Origin: Tupaia tana
Lineage: Eukaryota > Chordata > Mammalia > Scandentia > Tupaiidae
NCBI GenBank assembly: GCA_026018925.1
Contig: JAKSZU010000004.1
Location: 109,365,498-109,429,497, forward strand
DNA length: 64,000 nucleotides
Direction: 5' to 3'
Shown here: positions 53,847-63,810 of the stretch, piece by piece
How the letters are laid out: the number at the start of each line of letters is the position of its first letter
Numbering within the stretch: position 1 is the stretch's first letter
The notes under the pieces: model-generated
Told to the model about the DNA's origin: nothing
The model's database searches: none
The model's input: the letters and a program-made list of their open reading frames with translations, nothing else
Made by a program: the position numbers and the translations under genes

Positions 53847-55101
53847 GTGAGTCCTGGCGGGTGTCGGCCTGTGGTCCGTCATTTCCGCCCTTTGTCACGA
53901 TGTGGGGTGAGAGGTGGTGACCACACAGGGCTGCGTGCACCTGGCGCCCTCCAGGCTGTGACAGCCAGAAAGGCATGGGCACGGCCGGACTGGGGAGCAG
54001 ACCCTGGGCGTCTCAGTGTCTGGAGACAGACGCAAGCCTGTGCCTTCCCGGCAGAAACAGCGGCCCGTCCTCTGCCTTCCACGCTTGTCCCTCTGACGGC
54101 CGCGGTATCTGGGAGCCGCAGCCACCATCTAGCAAGAGCGGCCTCCCTTGTTGGTCTGATTTACACTCCTGCCATTATGGCAGCCTCCTTAGAGGGGCTG
54201 GTGGTCCGCATGTTTCCGGACTGCATCCAGGGTGGGGATGGTCTGTAGGGGGACCCTGACTTCTCGTTCTCTCTAGCTGATTTCGCCTTCCCTCAGTGTG
54301 GGGAGCTTACCGATGTGCTGAGCCGTGTGGGAGTCGGTCACATGCTGACGGCTTCACTGGTTCAGAACGGGGGCATTCTCGCGCCTAATCACGGCTTATC
54401 ACCGGATTCGGGAAATTTACATGGGCATGTACCGTCTCCTTTAACCCAAGACATCCGAGCTTGCTTTCTACAGCACCGGCCAACGCGTGGGGACCAGCCC
54501 TCCGTCAGAGTCTGTCCCTTGTCCCCGTGGTTGGACTGGCGCGTCCAGCCTGGGGGGACACCGTGTGGGAGGGACGTTGTGTTGTGTCGTGTATCCCACC
54601 AGAAGGCCTGCAACGGTCTTCCATTTTCGGTGACATGTGACATTGACTCCTGGGTTGACGGGCATGATTTATTTCTAATGCTGATGCAAGGCATCTCCAC
54701 TTCTATCTTTGCGGGGTGGAGCAGGCCCTCTGGAGGGTTGTTTGGCCCTGGGATGGGGGGCTGGTAGGTTCCCCTGGTGGAAGGATCTCCCTGCTCATCG
54801 GCCGGACCACGGCCAGGCATCAGGTCTGCGGGATTTAGGCTGGGCGCTGTGCGCAGCGGCAGCTCAGTCTCTTGCTGGGCAAACAGCTGGCACTACAGCC
54901 TCCGGGTGGGCGTTGGCAGTGAGCTGATGGTACACCGAGAGTGAGGAAAGCACTGTGTGTTGAGTGACTTGCAGGGAGTGCAGAGCCACTGTCCTGGAGG
55001 CCCTGTGCGCCCTCCCACCCAGGTGGACACAGCCCGCGGCCCGCGCAGGGACTTGGCGGCCCTCCTCCCTAATGTCCCTAACGCCTGCTCTCCACCCGCA
55101 G
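53847..55101 (+). other. UCK2: UCK2 intron 6
   Basis: A phase 1 GT-AG intron of 1255 bp with no SINE or other repeat I recognise. Acceptor CTCTCCACCCGCAG. Its open frames are short and unconserved. Confidence 0.93.
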
Positions 55102-55241
55102 TGGCCATCAACCTCATCGTGCAGCACATCCAGGACATCCTCAACGGGGGTGTCTCCAAGCGGCAGACCAACGGCTATCTCAACGGCTACACGCCCTCCC
55201 GCAAGAGGCAGGCGTCCGAGTCCAGCAGCCGGCCACACTGA
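55102..55241 (+). CDS. UCK2: UCK2 exon 7, coding part (codon 216 to stop)
   Basis: Encodes [17 protein letters not shown], then [29 protein letters not shown] and the stop TGA at 55239-55241, giving the usual total of 261 residues. [13 protein letters not shown] is the final helix of the kinase fold. The tail after it is a polar, Ser/Arg-rich, probably disordered segment with basic RKR. Positions 233 (Val) and 241 (Tyr) differ from the Pro and Cys I recall in human; both are in the disordered tail. Confidence 0.97.
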
Positions 55242-55299
55242 CCCGTCCTCTCGCTCCACCCGCGCCCGGAGGCGGGAGGGGCAGGAGGCGCCGCTCGCC

Positions 55300-55307
55300 T
55301 GTACATA
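55300..55307 (+). promoter_or_regulatory. Candidate Pumilio-binding motif in the 3' UTR
   Basis: TGTACATA fits the PUM consensus UGUANAUA, 59 bases after the stop. Motif match only. Confidence 0.4.
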
Positions 55308-58300
55308 TACCGTTTCCTATGACGTCACTGTATTTAAGAAAACACCTCGGGGATGAGATGCCTTTGGTTTGTTTTTTTTTCTTTTTGTACCTTGGAGCGG
55401 TGAGATGAAGCTGAACTGGACCGTGAGCCGAGCTGACAGACTGTGCCAACTGCTACTGGTGTTGCCTAATTATGAACCCAACGTGTAACCAGTTATAAAT
55501 ACATATATATACATCAAAGGATCTATTTTTGTGTAAATGTACAAATACTGTAAAGCTGTTTGCCGTAAGTATTTTGCAGGAGGGCCTGACCCTGAGTGTT
55601 TGGGGGCAGGAGTCGCACCACGGGGAACTGCGTTGGGTTCCAGGTGGGAAGGTGGGGCATGAAGGGCAGTGTCCGCCCCGGTGCTGAGTAACTGGGGGAC
55701 TCCACGCGGAGGGGTCGCAGCCCATGGTCACCTCCCCTCGGCCTCCTTCCTGGGGCCAGAGCTGTCAGTGAGAGATATTCTTTTTAAAATTTTTTCTTTC
55801 TTTTTTTCTTTTTTGAGGTTCAAATCAGGCCCCAGACCTCAACCCAAAAATCAAACTCAGGGAAGAGGCCCACCGAGGAGAACAGTCCTCTGCGTTCTCT
55901 CGGCCCTGCTCCCCGCTGGCTGCTCGGGTCCTCAACAGCGTCCTCCTTGGCTGCGCTGCTGCTTCTCGATCTCCAGGAAGCGCGAGCTGCCTGTTCCCTT
56001 CTCTGACTGGGGTGTCGGAGCACGTCCTGATGGGGACGGGACGGGGGGTCTGAGGACGCCCTGGCCCCGTCTGCCCCCTGGGAGAGAGCGGGTCCCGGCT
56101 GTGGAATGCAGCTGTCCTGGCAGTCTGGCTTTGGGTGAAGACTTCTGGGAACTGTCCGCCCCGGGGGCTAGCGAGGGGGCTGTGCCGTGGCAGGGCTGGG
56201 GGTTTTAGTCCCTGCCCCCGGGGTCTGGCATGACGTGGGAGGGTTCCCATGGCCCGCGCACTTTACAGCCATACTCCAGTGTCACCGAGTAAGTGCTGGC
56301 CACCGAACAGTAGGGGCTAGGACAGGGAGAAGGTTTGGAAAGCATTTAAGAGTATTTCAGTCAGGGTACCCGAGTGGGAGCGTTAGGTGGGACGAATTCC
56401 CGGCCTCTCAGGGCGAGGGTCCTTGGGGGAAGTCGATCCCTGACCTCCTGGGTGGAGGCGGAGGATGCGGGGAACAAGCAGGACGGAGGTGGTGGGTGAT
56501 AGGGTCCGAGAGTCCGGCTCTGATGGGCCACCCTCGATCTAGCTGTTACGTGGTGACCCAGAGTCGCTCTCAGAACCCTTTCCAGCCGTGCAGGGGACTT
56601 GGACTCCGCCGGCCCTCAGACTCAGTGCCACCTGGTCTGACTCCCATTTTCTGGACTCAGTTAGACGCTAAATCTATTTTGGTGTTTCCAGAAAGTCAAA
56701 ACTGGCCCCAGTAGAGCTCCGCTGTCCCTGAGGCAGGGCCGCAGGCTCCGAGGGGACGTCCAGTGACGGCCCCCGCCGCCTCGGAGCGAGGGAAGGCTCC
56801 CAGGTGCCTCCGAAGGCGCCCCGACCTGGGTGGGCCGGTTCTGGAGCCATCTTTGTTCCCTTGGAACTCCTCGGGCCTTGTACGGGGTGAGGTGAAGGCA
56901 GGCCGGGGCAGGGCCCTGAGGGCACAGGCCCGGTGCCCAGGTGAGGCCTGCTGCAGAGCCCGGCCTCCAGTGGGAAGCTCGCTCCACTTTACTTGAAGCT
57001 CCCAGGTGCCAACCATTCAGTGCCTTGGCTGACCACCCACTGCCTCGGAAGGCGGCCCTCCCCTCTGAGCCGCTCTTCCCCGGGCACTAACTCACCTCCC
57101 TGTGGTGTCAGGACCAAGTCTCCCACCCCAGCTTGGTGGCCACTCGAGGGCTGCTCTGCCCCTGTGCCTGGTGGCTTTGCCAAGGGCCCTGGGCAGTGCT
57201 CTCCAGGCACTGTGACACCCGCCTCTGTGCGAGGAAGGGACGGCCCCCGCCGTGATCACAGCACTGTGATCGTGGGCAGCTCCAGCCTCTGGAGGACACA
57301 GCGTGGCCTTGGTTTCCTAAGACCCTCTAGCTCTGGTGCCACCGAGAGTCGGGTGGGCTGGGAGACCAAGCCCATGACATCTGTCATCCATGACATCTGC
57401 CATCTGGGTGCTCTGCCCGGGGGAGGTGCAGACCAGCAGAGTAGGGGTGTGGGTTACGGGGTCCCTTGGCTTCAGAGCCCCCGAAGGTGCTTGCTTCTCT
57501 CCCCCAGCTCAGGTGTTGCCCAAGGCCCGAGCGTTTAGGAGACTCACCCAGGCCTTGCATCCTGGGAGGCTCACGCCCCTCCGCCCACGTGGGCAGACCC
57601 CTTTCCTGCTCTGGGGCTGCCCGAGACCGGGGCAGAGCTGGGGTCTGGCGAGATGGTGCACAGGAGAGACCACGGGAGACCCTCGGAGGGCTGGTGCTCC
57701 AGCCGCGGCCAGGCCAGGGGAGGAGGGCAGGGCGGAGCCCCGGTTTGCCTGGGCTCAGAGCCTCCCATCGTCCCTGCTGGCCTTGGGGAGGTCAGCTTCC
57801 CGCCTCTCCTGGACTTGAAGCTGGATCCTTGTCGCCATGCTGAGGGTGGGCGCCATCCCTCATTAGGCCACTGGGTTGGGCTGGAGGCTGGCCTCCTCGG
57901 AGCAGGTCGGGAGCCGGTCGGTCTGTCCCCTCCCCTCTGCCTGCACAGCGTCCTTGGTTTAGCGGCTCCGGGCTGCCCAGTGCCCAGGGCATGGCAGGGA
58001 AGGTAGCCTCTCACGGGGAAGTCGTTTCCTCCGCCCTGGAGTCTCCTAGTGCCTGTCACAGGTCCCAGTGCTTTGGGTTGGGGCTCGGTAGTCCTGGTGC
58101 AGGTGGGCTTCAGGAAGGGGCCCCGTGGGCGTCTCCTCCTCCCTTGCCTTCACACTTTTCTCAGGATGGGGTGGGCCGCAGCCTTGGTGTTGGACGGACC
58201 CAGGAGGGGAACCGGCCAGGAAGGCCCGTGGGGCTGCACGCGGAGCTCTCCCCTGGGGCCTCGTTCCCGGGCCTCTGCTGCCCTCCTGGTCCCGGCCACC

Positions 58301-58491
58301 GAGGTCTGGGGTCGCCCCGTCGTTGCTCCCAGAGCAGCGCGTGTCTCCCTGTCCTGCCTCAGGATCCCGGCGAGGAGCTGGATAGAGACTTGGGCTTGTT
58401 TGTTTTTCCTTGAAGATGCTTGCTCTTCCCATTCCATCCTCCCCCCGCCTTTGTTAGTCGTTATAAAACGACGCCGTGTTATGTACTTGGC

Positions 58492-58501
58492 TGTAAATAA
58501 A
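58492..58501 (+). terminator. UCK2: Poly(A) signal of UCK2, overlapping a Pumilio-type motif
   Basis: AATAAA at 58496-58501 is followed by a TG/CT-rich downstream element ('ctcctctgtgcttcttgg', 58522-58539). TGTAAATA (58492-58499), a PUM-type motif, overlaps it. Cleavage is expected near 58515-58520. Confidence 0.75.
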
Positions 58502-58539
58502 GACTGAAGACCCAGCTCTCGCTCCTCTGTGCTTCTTGG

Positions 58540-58556
58540 TCGGGGGGGGGGGGGGG
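58540..58556 (+). repeat. Poly-G run
   Basis: About 14 G in a row just past the predicted cleavage site. G-runs downstream of poly(A) sites are known to assist pausing; here it may be chance. Confidence 0.85.
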
Positions 58557-58859
58557 TCAGGCCGGCAGCTGTGGCCGGCGGCGGGGCAGGCTGGTGCCTT
58601 TCTCTGCAGAGTGGATGTGGCCCCCTAGCCTCACGGTCCTGGGGCTGTGGGGCTGCGCCAGCCCTCGGGGCGTCCAGGTACTGCTACTGTGGACTTGTGT
58701 TTCTCCTTGAGCACGAAGCCCTGGCCGAGGTTTCTGGGAGGCTCTGGTTCTTGGGACATTCTTGCTGGCTGTCCCCACCTTGATGTTACCCAGTTTACGC
58801 AGTCTCCTCACCCAGGCCGGCCACCCAGCCCCTTCCTCCACTTACACATGCTAAACAAG

Positions 58860-59130
58860 GCACCAGCAGATGGTGTAATGTTTACGTCGCTGAACTCCCA
58901 CGGAGTTGACCATGTTTCGAGTCCTGGACCCGGCAGCTTAAAACTCACACCACGTGTGTGTATGTGTACGCGCGTGCGTGCGTGCCCAAAATCCTTAGAG
59001 GAGAATGGAGGAGAAGGGATTGTAATGTGGCAGTGCCCGGCGGGGGGAGGGGGAGGTGGAGTTGATTTCTCACTTTCTGTCTCTGTCTCTCCAGTGAGTG
59101 CCTGCACTCCATAGCAAAAATCCCACCCTC
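58860..59130 (+). repeat. SINE-L copy
   Basis: 'gcaccagcagatggtgtaat', 'gagaatggaggagaagggat', 'gtgcctgcactccatagcaa'. The hairpin is replaced by a G-rich stretch. Confidence 0.9.
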
Positions 59131-59293
59131 CCTCCCCAACAAAAAACCAAATCAAACCAAAACCCTTCCACAGTGAACGTTCGAGGGTGAGCAGGTGGAT
59201 GGAGATGCTTCCATGCCAATGATGCCAGCCGTTGTGAATTGAGTGCACGAGCCCGCCGTGTGCCCGGGTGAGTCGTGGTGTGCAGGAGTCCGG

Positions 59294-59402
59294 GGCCAGG
59301 GCGCTGTGGCATGCACCTACAGCCCTGGCTGCCCGGAGGCTGACGTGGATTGTGAGCTGGAGACCAGCCAGGCCAGCATCGGGACAGACCCTCTCTCTCG
59401 GG
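59294..59402 (+). repeat. 7SL-derived SINE monomer (FLAM/Alu-like)
   Basis: Reads in Alu sense order: 'ggccagggcgctgtggcatg', 'cacctacagccctggctgc', 'ccggaggctgacgtggatt', 'ctggagaccagccaggccag', 'cgggacagaccctctctct'. This is the clearest 7SL SINE here and the main basis for a Euarchontoglires host. Confidence 0.82.
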
Positions 59403-59403
59403 G

Positions 59404-59586
59404 ACAGTGAGAAATTGCCCTGCAGGGAACGGCCACGCCGTAGTCCCTTCTCTATCCTCACTGGCTTTTGGGCACGCACACACATGGACTCAGTGCGATT
59501 TTCAAGCCACCAGGTCCGGCACTTGAACCATGGAGTCAGCCATGTGGGAATCCAGTGCCTTAGTTATCATGCCACCTGCTGGCCCT
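59404..59586 (-). repeat. SINE-L copy, tail truncated, inserted at the end of the 7SL monomer
   Basis: 'cagtgagaaattgccctgc', 'acttgaaccatggagtcagc', head 'ccacctgctggccct'. 'gagaccttgtctttaaga' after it continues the 7SL-type end. Confidence 0.85.
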
Positions 59587-59639
59587 GAGACCTTGTCTTT
59601 AAGACTCGGTCACCTCCCACCAGGGGTTTTTAAATAACT

Positions 59640-59825
59640 GGCACCAGCAGTTAAGAGCTGGGCGTTGGGACCTGGGTCCCACGTGGCCACCCGTGGATCG
59701 GATCCTGCTCTGCAGGGCCTGTGCGTGCCTAAAATCCTGATGGGAGGAGAAATGGAGGGAAGGGATGGAGGCTTGGCCGCACCCCGGGTGGGGTGCTTTC
59801 TCTGCTCTCTGGTAATGTAGAACAA
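59640..59825 (+). repeat. SINE-L copy, diverged
   Basis: 'ggcaccagcagttaagagct', 'ggatcggatcctgctctgc', 'cctaaaatcctgatgggag', ends 'ctctggtaatgtagaac'. Confidence 0.75.
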
Positions 59826-60019
59826 GTGGCTTTGTGCCCTGTCAGCTCCCGACTCCCAGGCCGCTCCTTGCCTCTGCCCAGTGCCTACTGGTGACCCCCG
59901 TTAGCGGCAGAGGCGGTTCTCAGTTCACTTGCTCCACTTTGACAGATGCAACACCATCTAGGACTTCAGACCTTTTCACTGGTTCAACTCAGGAGGCCGC
60001 TGTGTGTGTGTGAATGGAT

Positions 60020-60132
60020 TTATTTTTACTTATTTATTTGTTGTGATTTTCAAGCTGCTGGGTCCGGGTCTCGAACCACGATTGGCCATGTGGGAATCCA
60101 GTGTCTTATCCACGTTGCCACCTGCTGGCCCA
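60020..60132 (-). repeat. SINE head fragment with T-rich tail
   Basis: 'cttatttatttgttgtgatt', 'ggtctcgaaccacgattgg', head 'ccacctgctggccc'. The body is missing. Confidence 0.82.
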
Positions 60133-60597
60133 GCGACTGTGTTTTTAAATAGCACTGAGGTGTGTACAGGAGCTGCTGTGATCAGGCATTGCCGTCTCTT
60201 GGCAGTGAACGTTCCAAGTTGCCAAGTAGTGAGTGCCTTCCTGACCTGCCACGGCTAGGGCGTGTGCCAGCGGGTGCTCCCTCTGCATGAGCGCATGTCC
60301 CCGTCCCACAGGGCCTGGCCCTTGACTGACAGTGCAGCTGTGCCCCCCACGTTGTCCCTGGAGGGCGGTGGCGCCGCCCACACCCTGTCGGGACACCCTC
60401 AGCAGCCCTCTGCTCCAGCGAGGAGGAGGCACCTGTCAGACTAGTTCCTGAGTCAACCATTAATGGGGCAGGTGAAAGGAGACCAGTTAGGGCCTGCGTG
60501 GCCGTGTGAGATGAGAGGGAGGGAGGCTCGTGAGCAGGGAGGCCTGCCTGGGAGGATGGAACCAGTACTTGGTGCTGGAGGTTGGTTAGACGTGCGT

Positions 60598-60806
60598 TTA
60601 AAAGTTCTCGTTTATTCCATGAGGAAGAGAGCAGAGACGGCGCCCCCAGCAAGGTCCGTACACTGCGGGTCATCCAGCCTCAGCGCCCGGATCCCGGCCT
60701 GTGTGAGCACAGTGCCTACAGGGAGCCCTCGGGGCGCAAACCCAGCTCCTTCACCCGGGGCTCAGCCTTGTGGAGCGGGGGCTCACCACGGCCGCTGGCC
60801 CTTGAT
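60598..60806 (-). repeat. SINE-C copy
   Basis: 'gttctcgtttattccatgag', 'gcgcccggatcccggcctg', 'ggcgcaaacccagctcc', head 'acggccgctggccct'. Confidence 0.65.
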
Positions 60807-60811
60807 TTTTT

Positions 60812-60968
60812 TTTTTGGAGGTTTTTGCCATAGGGCATGTGTACTCAAGAGACAGAGCCAGGGAGAGTGAGAAATCACCCCCCAAGAAGAAATGGCCACT
60901 CCCCAGCCCCTTCTCTGTTCTCCTGGGATTTTGGGCACGCATGTATGTGTGCCCAGTGTGATTTTTTT
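60812..60968 (-). repeat. SINE-L copy, head lost
   Basis: 'tggaggtttttgccatagg', 'caccccccaagaagaaatgg', 'gtgtgcccagtgtgattttt'. Cut by the following SINE. Confidence 0.85.
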
Positions 60969-62173
60969 TTTTTTTAAGAGATTTTTGCTATAGGGTGTGT
61001 GTGCTCGCCAGAGAGACAGAAAGTGAGAAATCACCCCCCAGGGGGATGGCCCTACTGCCAGGGACCAGCCTCGGCGTGGGTGGGTTATCTCGACGGAGGC
61101 GACGCAGGTGAACAGAAGACACAGGCCTCCGTGCCTTTTCACGCAGGTCCTATGCCGGACACCCCCAGAGATCGCTCTCTGGGGAGTGACAACTGCTAGG
61201 GATCATCGTGCCTTTTTATTGAAAATGTGTTACATGCAAGTAAATGGGAGAGGGGCTGCAGTGTTTCAATTATCAGCTCATAAAGGTTTTAACAAAAGGG
61301 AACCTAGATTCTATTCAGGGTTGGATTAAGGGTGGGTCTCCACAGAATGCAGGTAAGCAGCGGTGCAGCCGCCATCTTGTGATTACTAGGAATGGCTCTG
61401 AGAAAAGAAAATCTCAAGAATAGATATTAGTTCCTATGGATCTTAATAAAGAATGATACTTACATAGTTTTATAGGGATCTAAAACTTGATTTGAGGAGT
61501 CCTAAAATATTTATCTATTTCGCTTGGTGAGGGCAGGGGGTGGTCCTGGGCCAGTTTTGGCCTAATCCTATTTTACATAAAGGATTAAGTTTACCTTAAA
61601 TGTATTTTGAAGGGCCTTCCAAAGACCATTTCCGCCTAGATAGAACTTCAGCCCACCCTCTACTGTGACCATGGAGATAAAGCATTGTAATTAATAGTAG
61701 GTGATTATAGCAAAGGGGAGTGGTCGGGGGAGTTCCTGGAAAATTTTATCATATACTCAGGATGTAAAGAGAGCTATGTAATTCTTTTATAGTAGTATAT
61801 TGGGGAGTCAGAGGGGGGTCGCTTCCCAGCAAGGCTACCAGTTTTCTGGAGCAAATAGCAAGCAGCCTTGCTGACATGCTAATTGACCCAAGCTTTGTTC
61901 CAAAGTCAGGGGGTGCACCACAGTGGCCTTGCCAGCATATTGATCTGACCGGAAGCGGAGCTCAAAGGTCTGGGGGGCTCAGACAGATCCTGGGGCCTCG
62001 CCGGGTCGGACTCCTCCACCCTACCATAGTCTCTTCTCCATTCTCTTCTCGGGATTTTGGGCATGCAGGCACATGAACCTGGTGTGAGTTTTAAGCTCCC
62101 GGGTCTGGGACTTGAACTGTGGTCAAGCATGTGGGAATCCAGCACCTTAACCACCACGTCACCTGCTGGCCCT
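60969..62173 (-). repeat. SINE-L copy split by a solo LTR
   Basis: Tail and body 60969-61055 ('agatttttgctatagggtg', 'accccccagggggatgg'). It resumes at 62019 with 'tagtctcttctccattctc' and 'gacttgaactgtggtcaagc', ending 'cacctgctggccct'. The LTR interrupts it exactly. Confidence 0.92.
61056..62018 (-). mobile_element. Solo LTR of an endogenous retrovirus, class II-like
   Basis: A 963-bp block interrupts a SINE-L. It starts TGCCAGGG and ends CTCCTCCA, so it has TG...CA ends on either strand. The 6-bp target duplication CCCTAC lies at 61050-61055 and 62019-62024. A poly(A) signal AATAAA (61220-61215) and a TATA-like TATAAAA (61474-61468), both on the - strand, are spaced as in an LTR promoter and R region. 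No internal retroviral genes are present, as expected after LTR-LTR recombination. A 6-bp TSD and this length are typical of ERV2/betaretrovirus-like LTRs. The family is not named. Confidence 0.82.
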
Positions 62174-62285
62174 TGCTTTCTGTCCTAAAGCAGATTGAAT
62201 CAAGTTGCTTTCTAAACCCAGGATGACGGAAAGCCATTACTAGATCTTGGACTATCGCAGTTGAACTATGAGTTAGAAGAAAATA

Positions 62286-62357
62286 CTGGGTCGTTAGAAA
62301 AGTCAGTGCATTTTTGCATAGAAAGAAAAATACGTCATGACGTTCCCTACGACCCAG
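62286..62357. mobile_element. MITE family A, intact 72-bp element
   Basis: Ends CTGGGTCGT and ACGACCCAG are perfect inverted repeats, with longer imperfect pairing inward ('tagaaaagtca' against 'tgacgttcccta'). It is flanked by TA at 62284-62285 and 62358-62359, as in Tc1/mariner insertions. Confidence 0.8.
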
Positions 62358-62912
62358 TAGCTGAGTGAGCCAATTCGAGCACGAACCCAGGCCTGGAGTG
62401 TTGGTTACATGGATGGAGGTAAGGGGCTGGAGACCTGGACCCGGGCCTGTGCACTTGCTTCATTCAGACCCATCTTGGTGTCACCTCTTGTTGGTTTGGT
62501 CAGACCCAGTGGTTCCAAGGAGGGGTTGCCCAGAAAGGAAAAGGCACCAGGTTCAGCGCAGTGTTCGTTAAGCTCTGTCCCGGCCCAGGGAAGCCAGTCT
62601 AGTGCCACCGTGTCAGGATGGTGGCAGGCCAAAAAGCACGGGATTCCTTCACACGGGATCACTCGGTGGTGGGTGTTCTCAGAATTCCTTTTATCAGTCA
62701 GCTCTCTTGTCTGCGGGTCCGCGTGCTCAGGTTCAGCCAACCGCAGGTGGAAGTCGCATCGTCGCCGACATGCAGCGTAGTCAGGCCTTAATGGCTGCAC
62801 CCACCCCGAACACGGGCAGACTGGGCATTTCTAACAGTGTGACCCCTATTACACAGCCTCTGCGTTGTGCTGGGATTAGAAATAGAGAGGATTTTAAATA
62901 TCCAGGCGGCAG

Positions 62913-63168
62913 GAACAGCAGTTGGCGTAATGGCTATGTCGCTGGACTCCCATGTAGTCGACCGCGGTTCGAGTCCCAGACCTGGAGGCTTAAACTCACG
63001 CCGGGCACGTGTGCGTGCGTGCCCAAGATCCTGAAAGGAGAATGGAGGAGAAGGGATTGCGGCGTGACCATCCCCCCTGGGGGGGGGTGATTTCTCACTT
63101 TCTGTCTCTATGTCTCTCTCTCTTTCTGGTGAGTACACACGCCCTGTAGCAAAAACCTCTCCAAAAAA
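62913..63168 (+). repeat. SINE-L copy, young, with TSD
   Basis: 'ggaacagcagttggcgtaat', 'gtagtcgaccgcggttcgag', 'gccctgtagcaaaaacctc'. TSD ATCCAGGCGG. Confidence 0.94.
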
Positions 63169-63384
63169 AGATCCAGGCGGATGTATACAGGCCATGTACA
63201 GGTACTGTGTGGTTTCATATGAGGGACTTGAGTGTGGGTGAATTTCAGCATTTGAGGCGTCCTGAAACCAATTCCCTGCAGATACAGAGGAATGTGCTTT
63301 CTCTTCTCTCACAATTTCCAGCTTTCATTGCAATATTCACATTCAGCTTTTCCAGCCTTTATTCCATTTTCACTCTGCTTTATT

Positions 63385-63511
63385 TTATCTTCAAAACAGT
63401 CCTGCAAAATATGTGAGGAATGTGGCCGGGCTCCAGTTTTGCAGAGGAAACCTGATTTAACCCAACACCAGGCCAGGAATAGGCCAAGCTGCATAGTGAG
63501 GGCGCCTGGTG
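63385..63511 (-). repeat. MIR-like remnant
   Basis: 'tcttcaaaacagtcctgcaa', 'cagttttgcagaggaaacc' and 'ccaggccaggaataggcc' weakly follow inverted MIR landmarks. Confidence 0.45.
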
Positions 63512-63810
63512 TGTGCCTGCCACCTAGTGGTGAGATTCAGCTTGCAACGGGAGGGCTGCCCCAGGTGGCTGGAGTAATGCCACTGACTGACTGCCGTGGT
63601 TCTAAGTGAGTCTGACTACTGTTAGGATTTCTCTTCTGGTCTTTCCCCAGGAAAGTCTTTGTTAAAGCCCTCACTGGGACAGATGGAGGGTGACCCTCTC
63701 TCTCTGTGGCTAAACTCAGAACTGGCCGTTGCACTCAGGGGAGGGCGGTTCAAACATGACTAGGATGCATTGTTGAGAATCCTCATTCTGTCAGTCTAGG
63801 GATATATATA

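Larger units (their letters stand above)
55242..58518 (+). other. UCK2: UCK2 3' UTR
   Basis: Non-coding sequence from the stop codon to the first good poly(A) signal, about 3.3 kb, without any recognised SINE. The stretch 55470-55580 is AT-rich ('ccagttataaatacatatat', 'gtgtaaatgtacaaatactg') and looks like a conserved regulatory block. The rest is GC-rich. Long frames in 55669-58413 are open by base composition only. An earlier, weaker cleavage site near 55500-55570 cannot be excluded. Confidence 0.75.

Noticed and set aside
55669-58507. Long frames after the UCK2 stop codon
   Set aside because: They lie inside the inferred 3' UTR, differ in frame, lack conserved domains and are accompanied by equally long antisense frames.
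61056-62018. Full endogenous provirus
   Set aside because: Only one LTR is present. SINE sequence resumes directly after the target duplication, so no internal genes remain.
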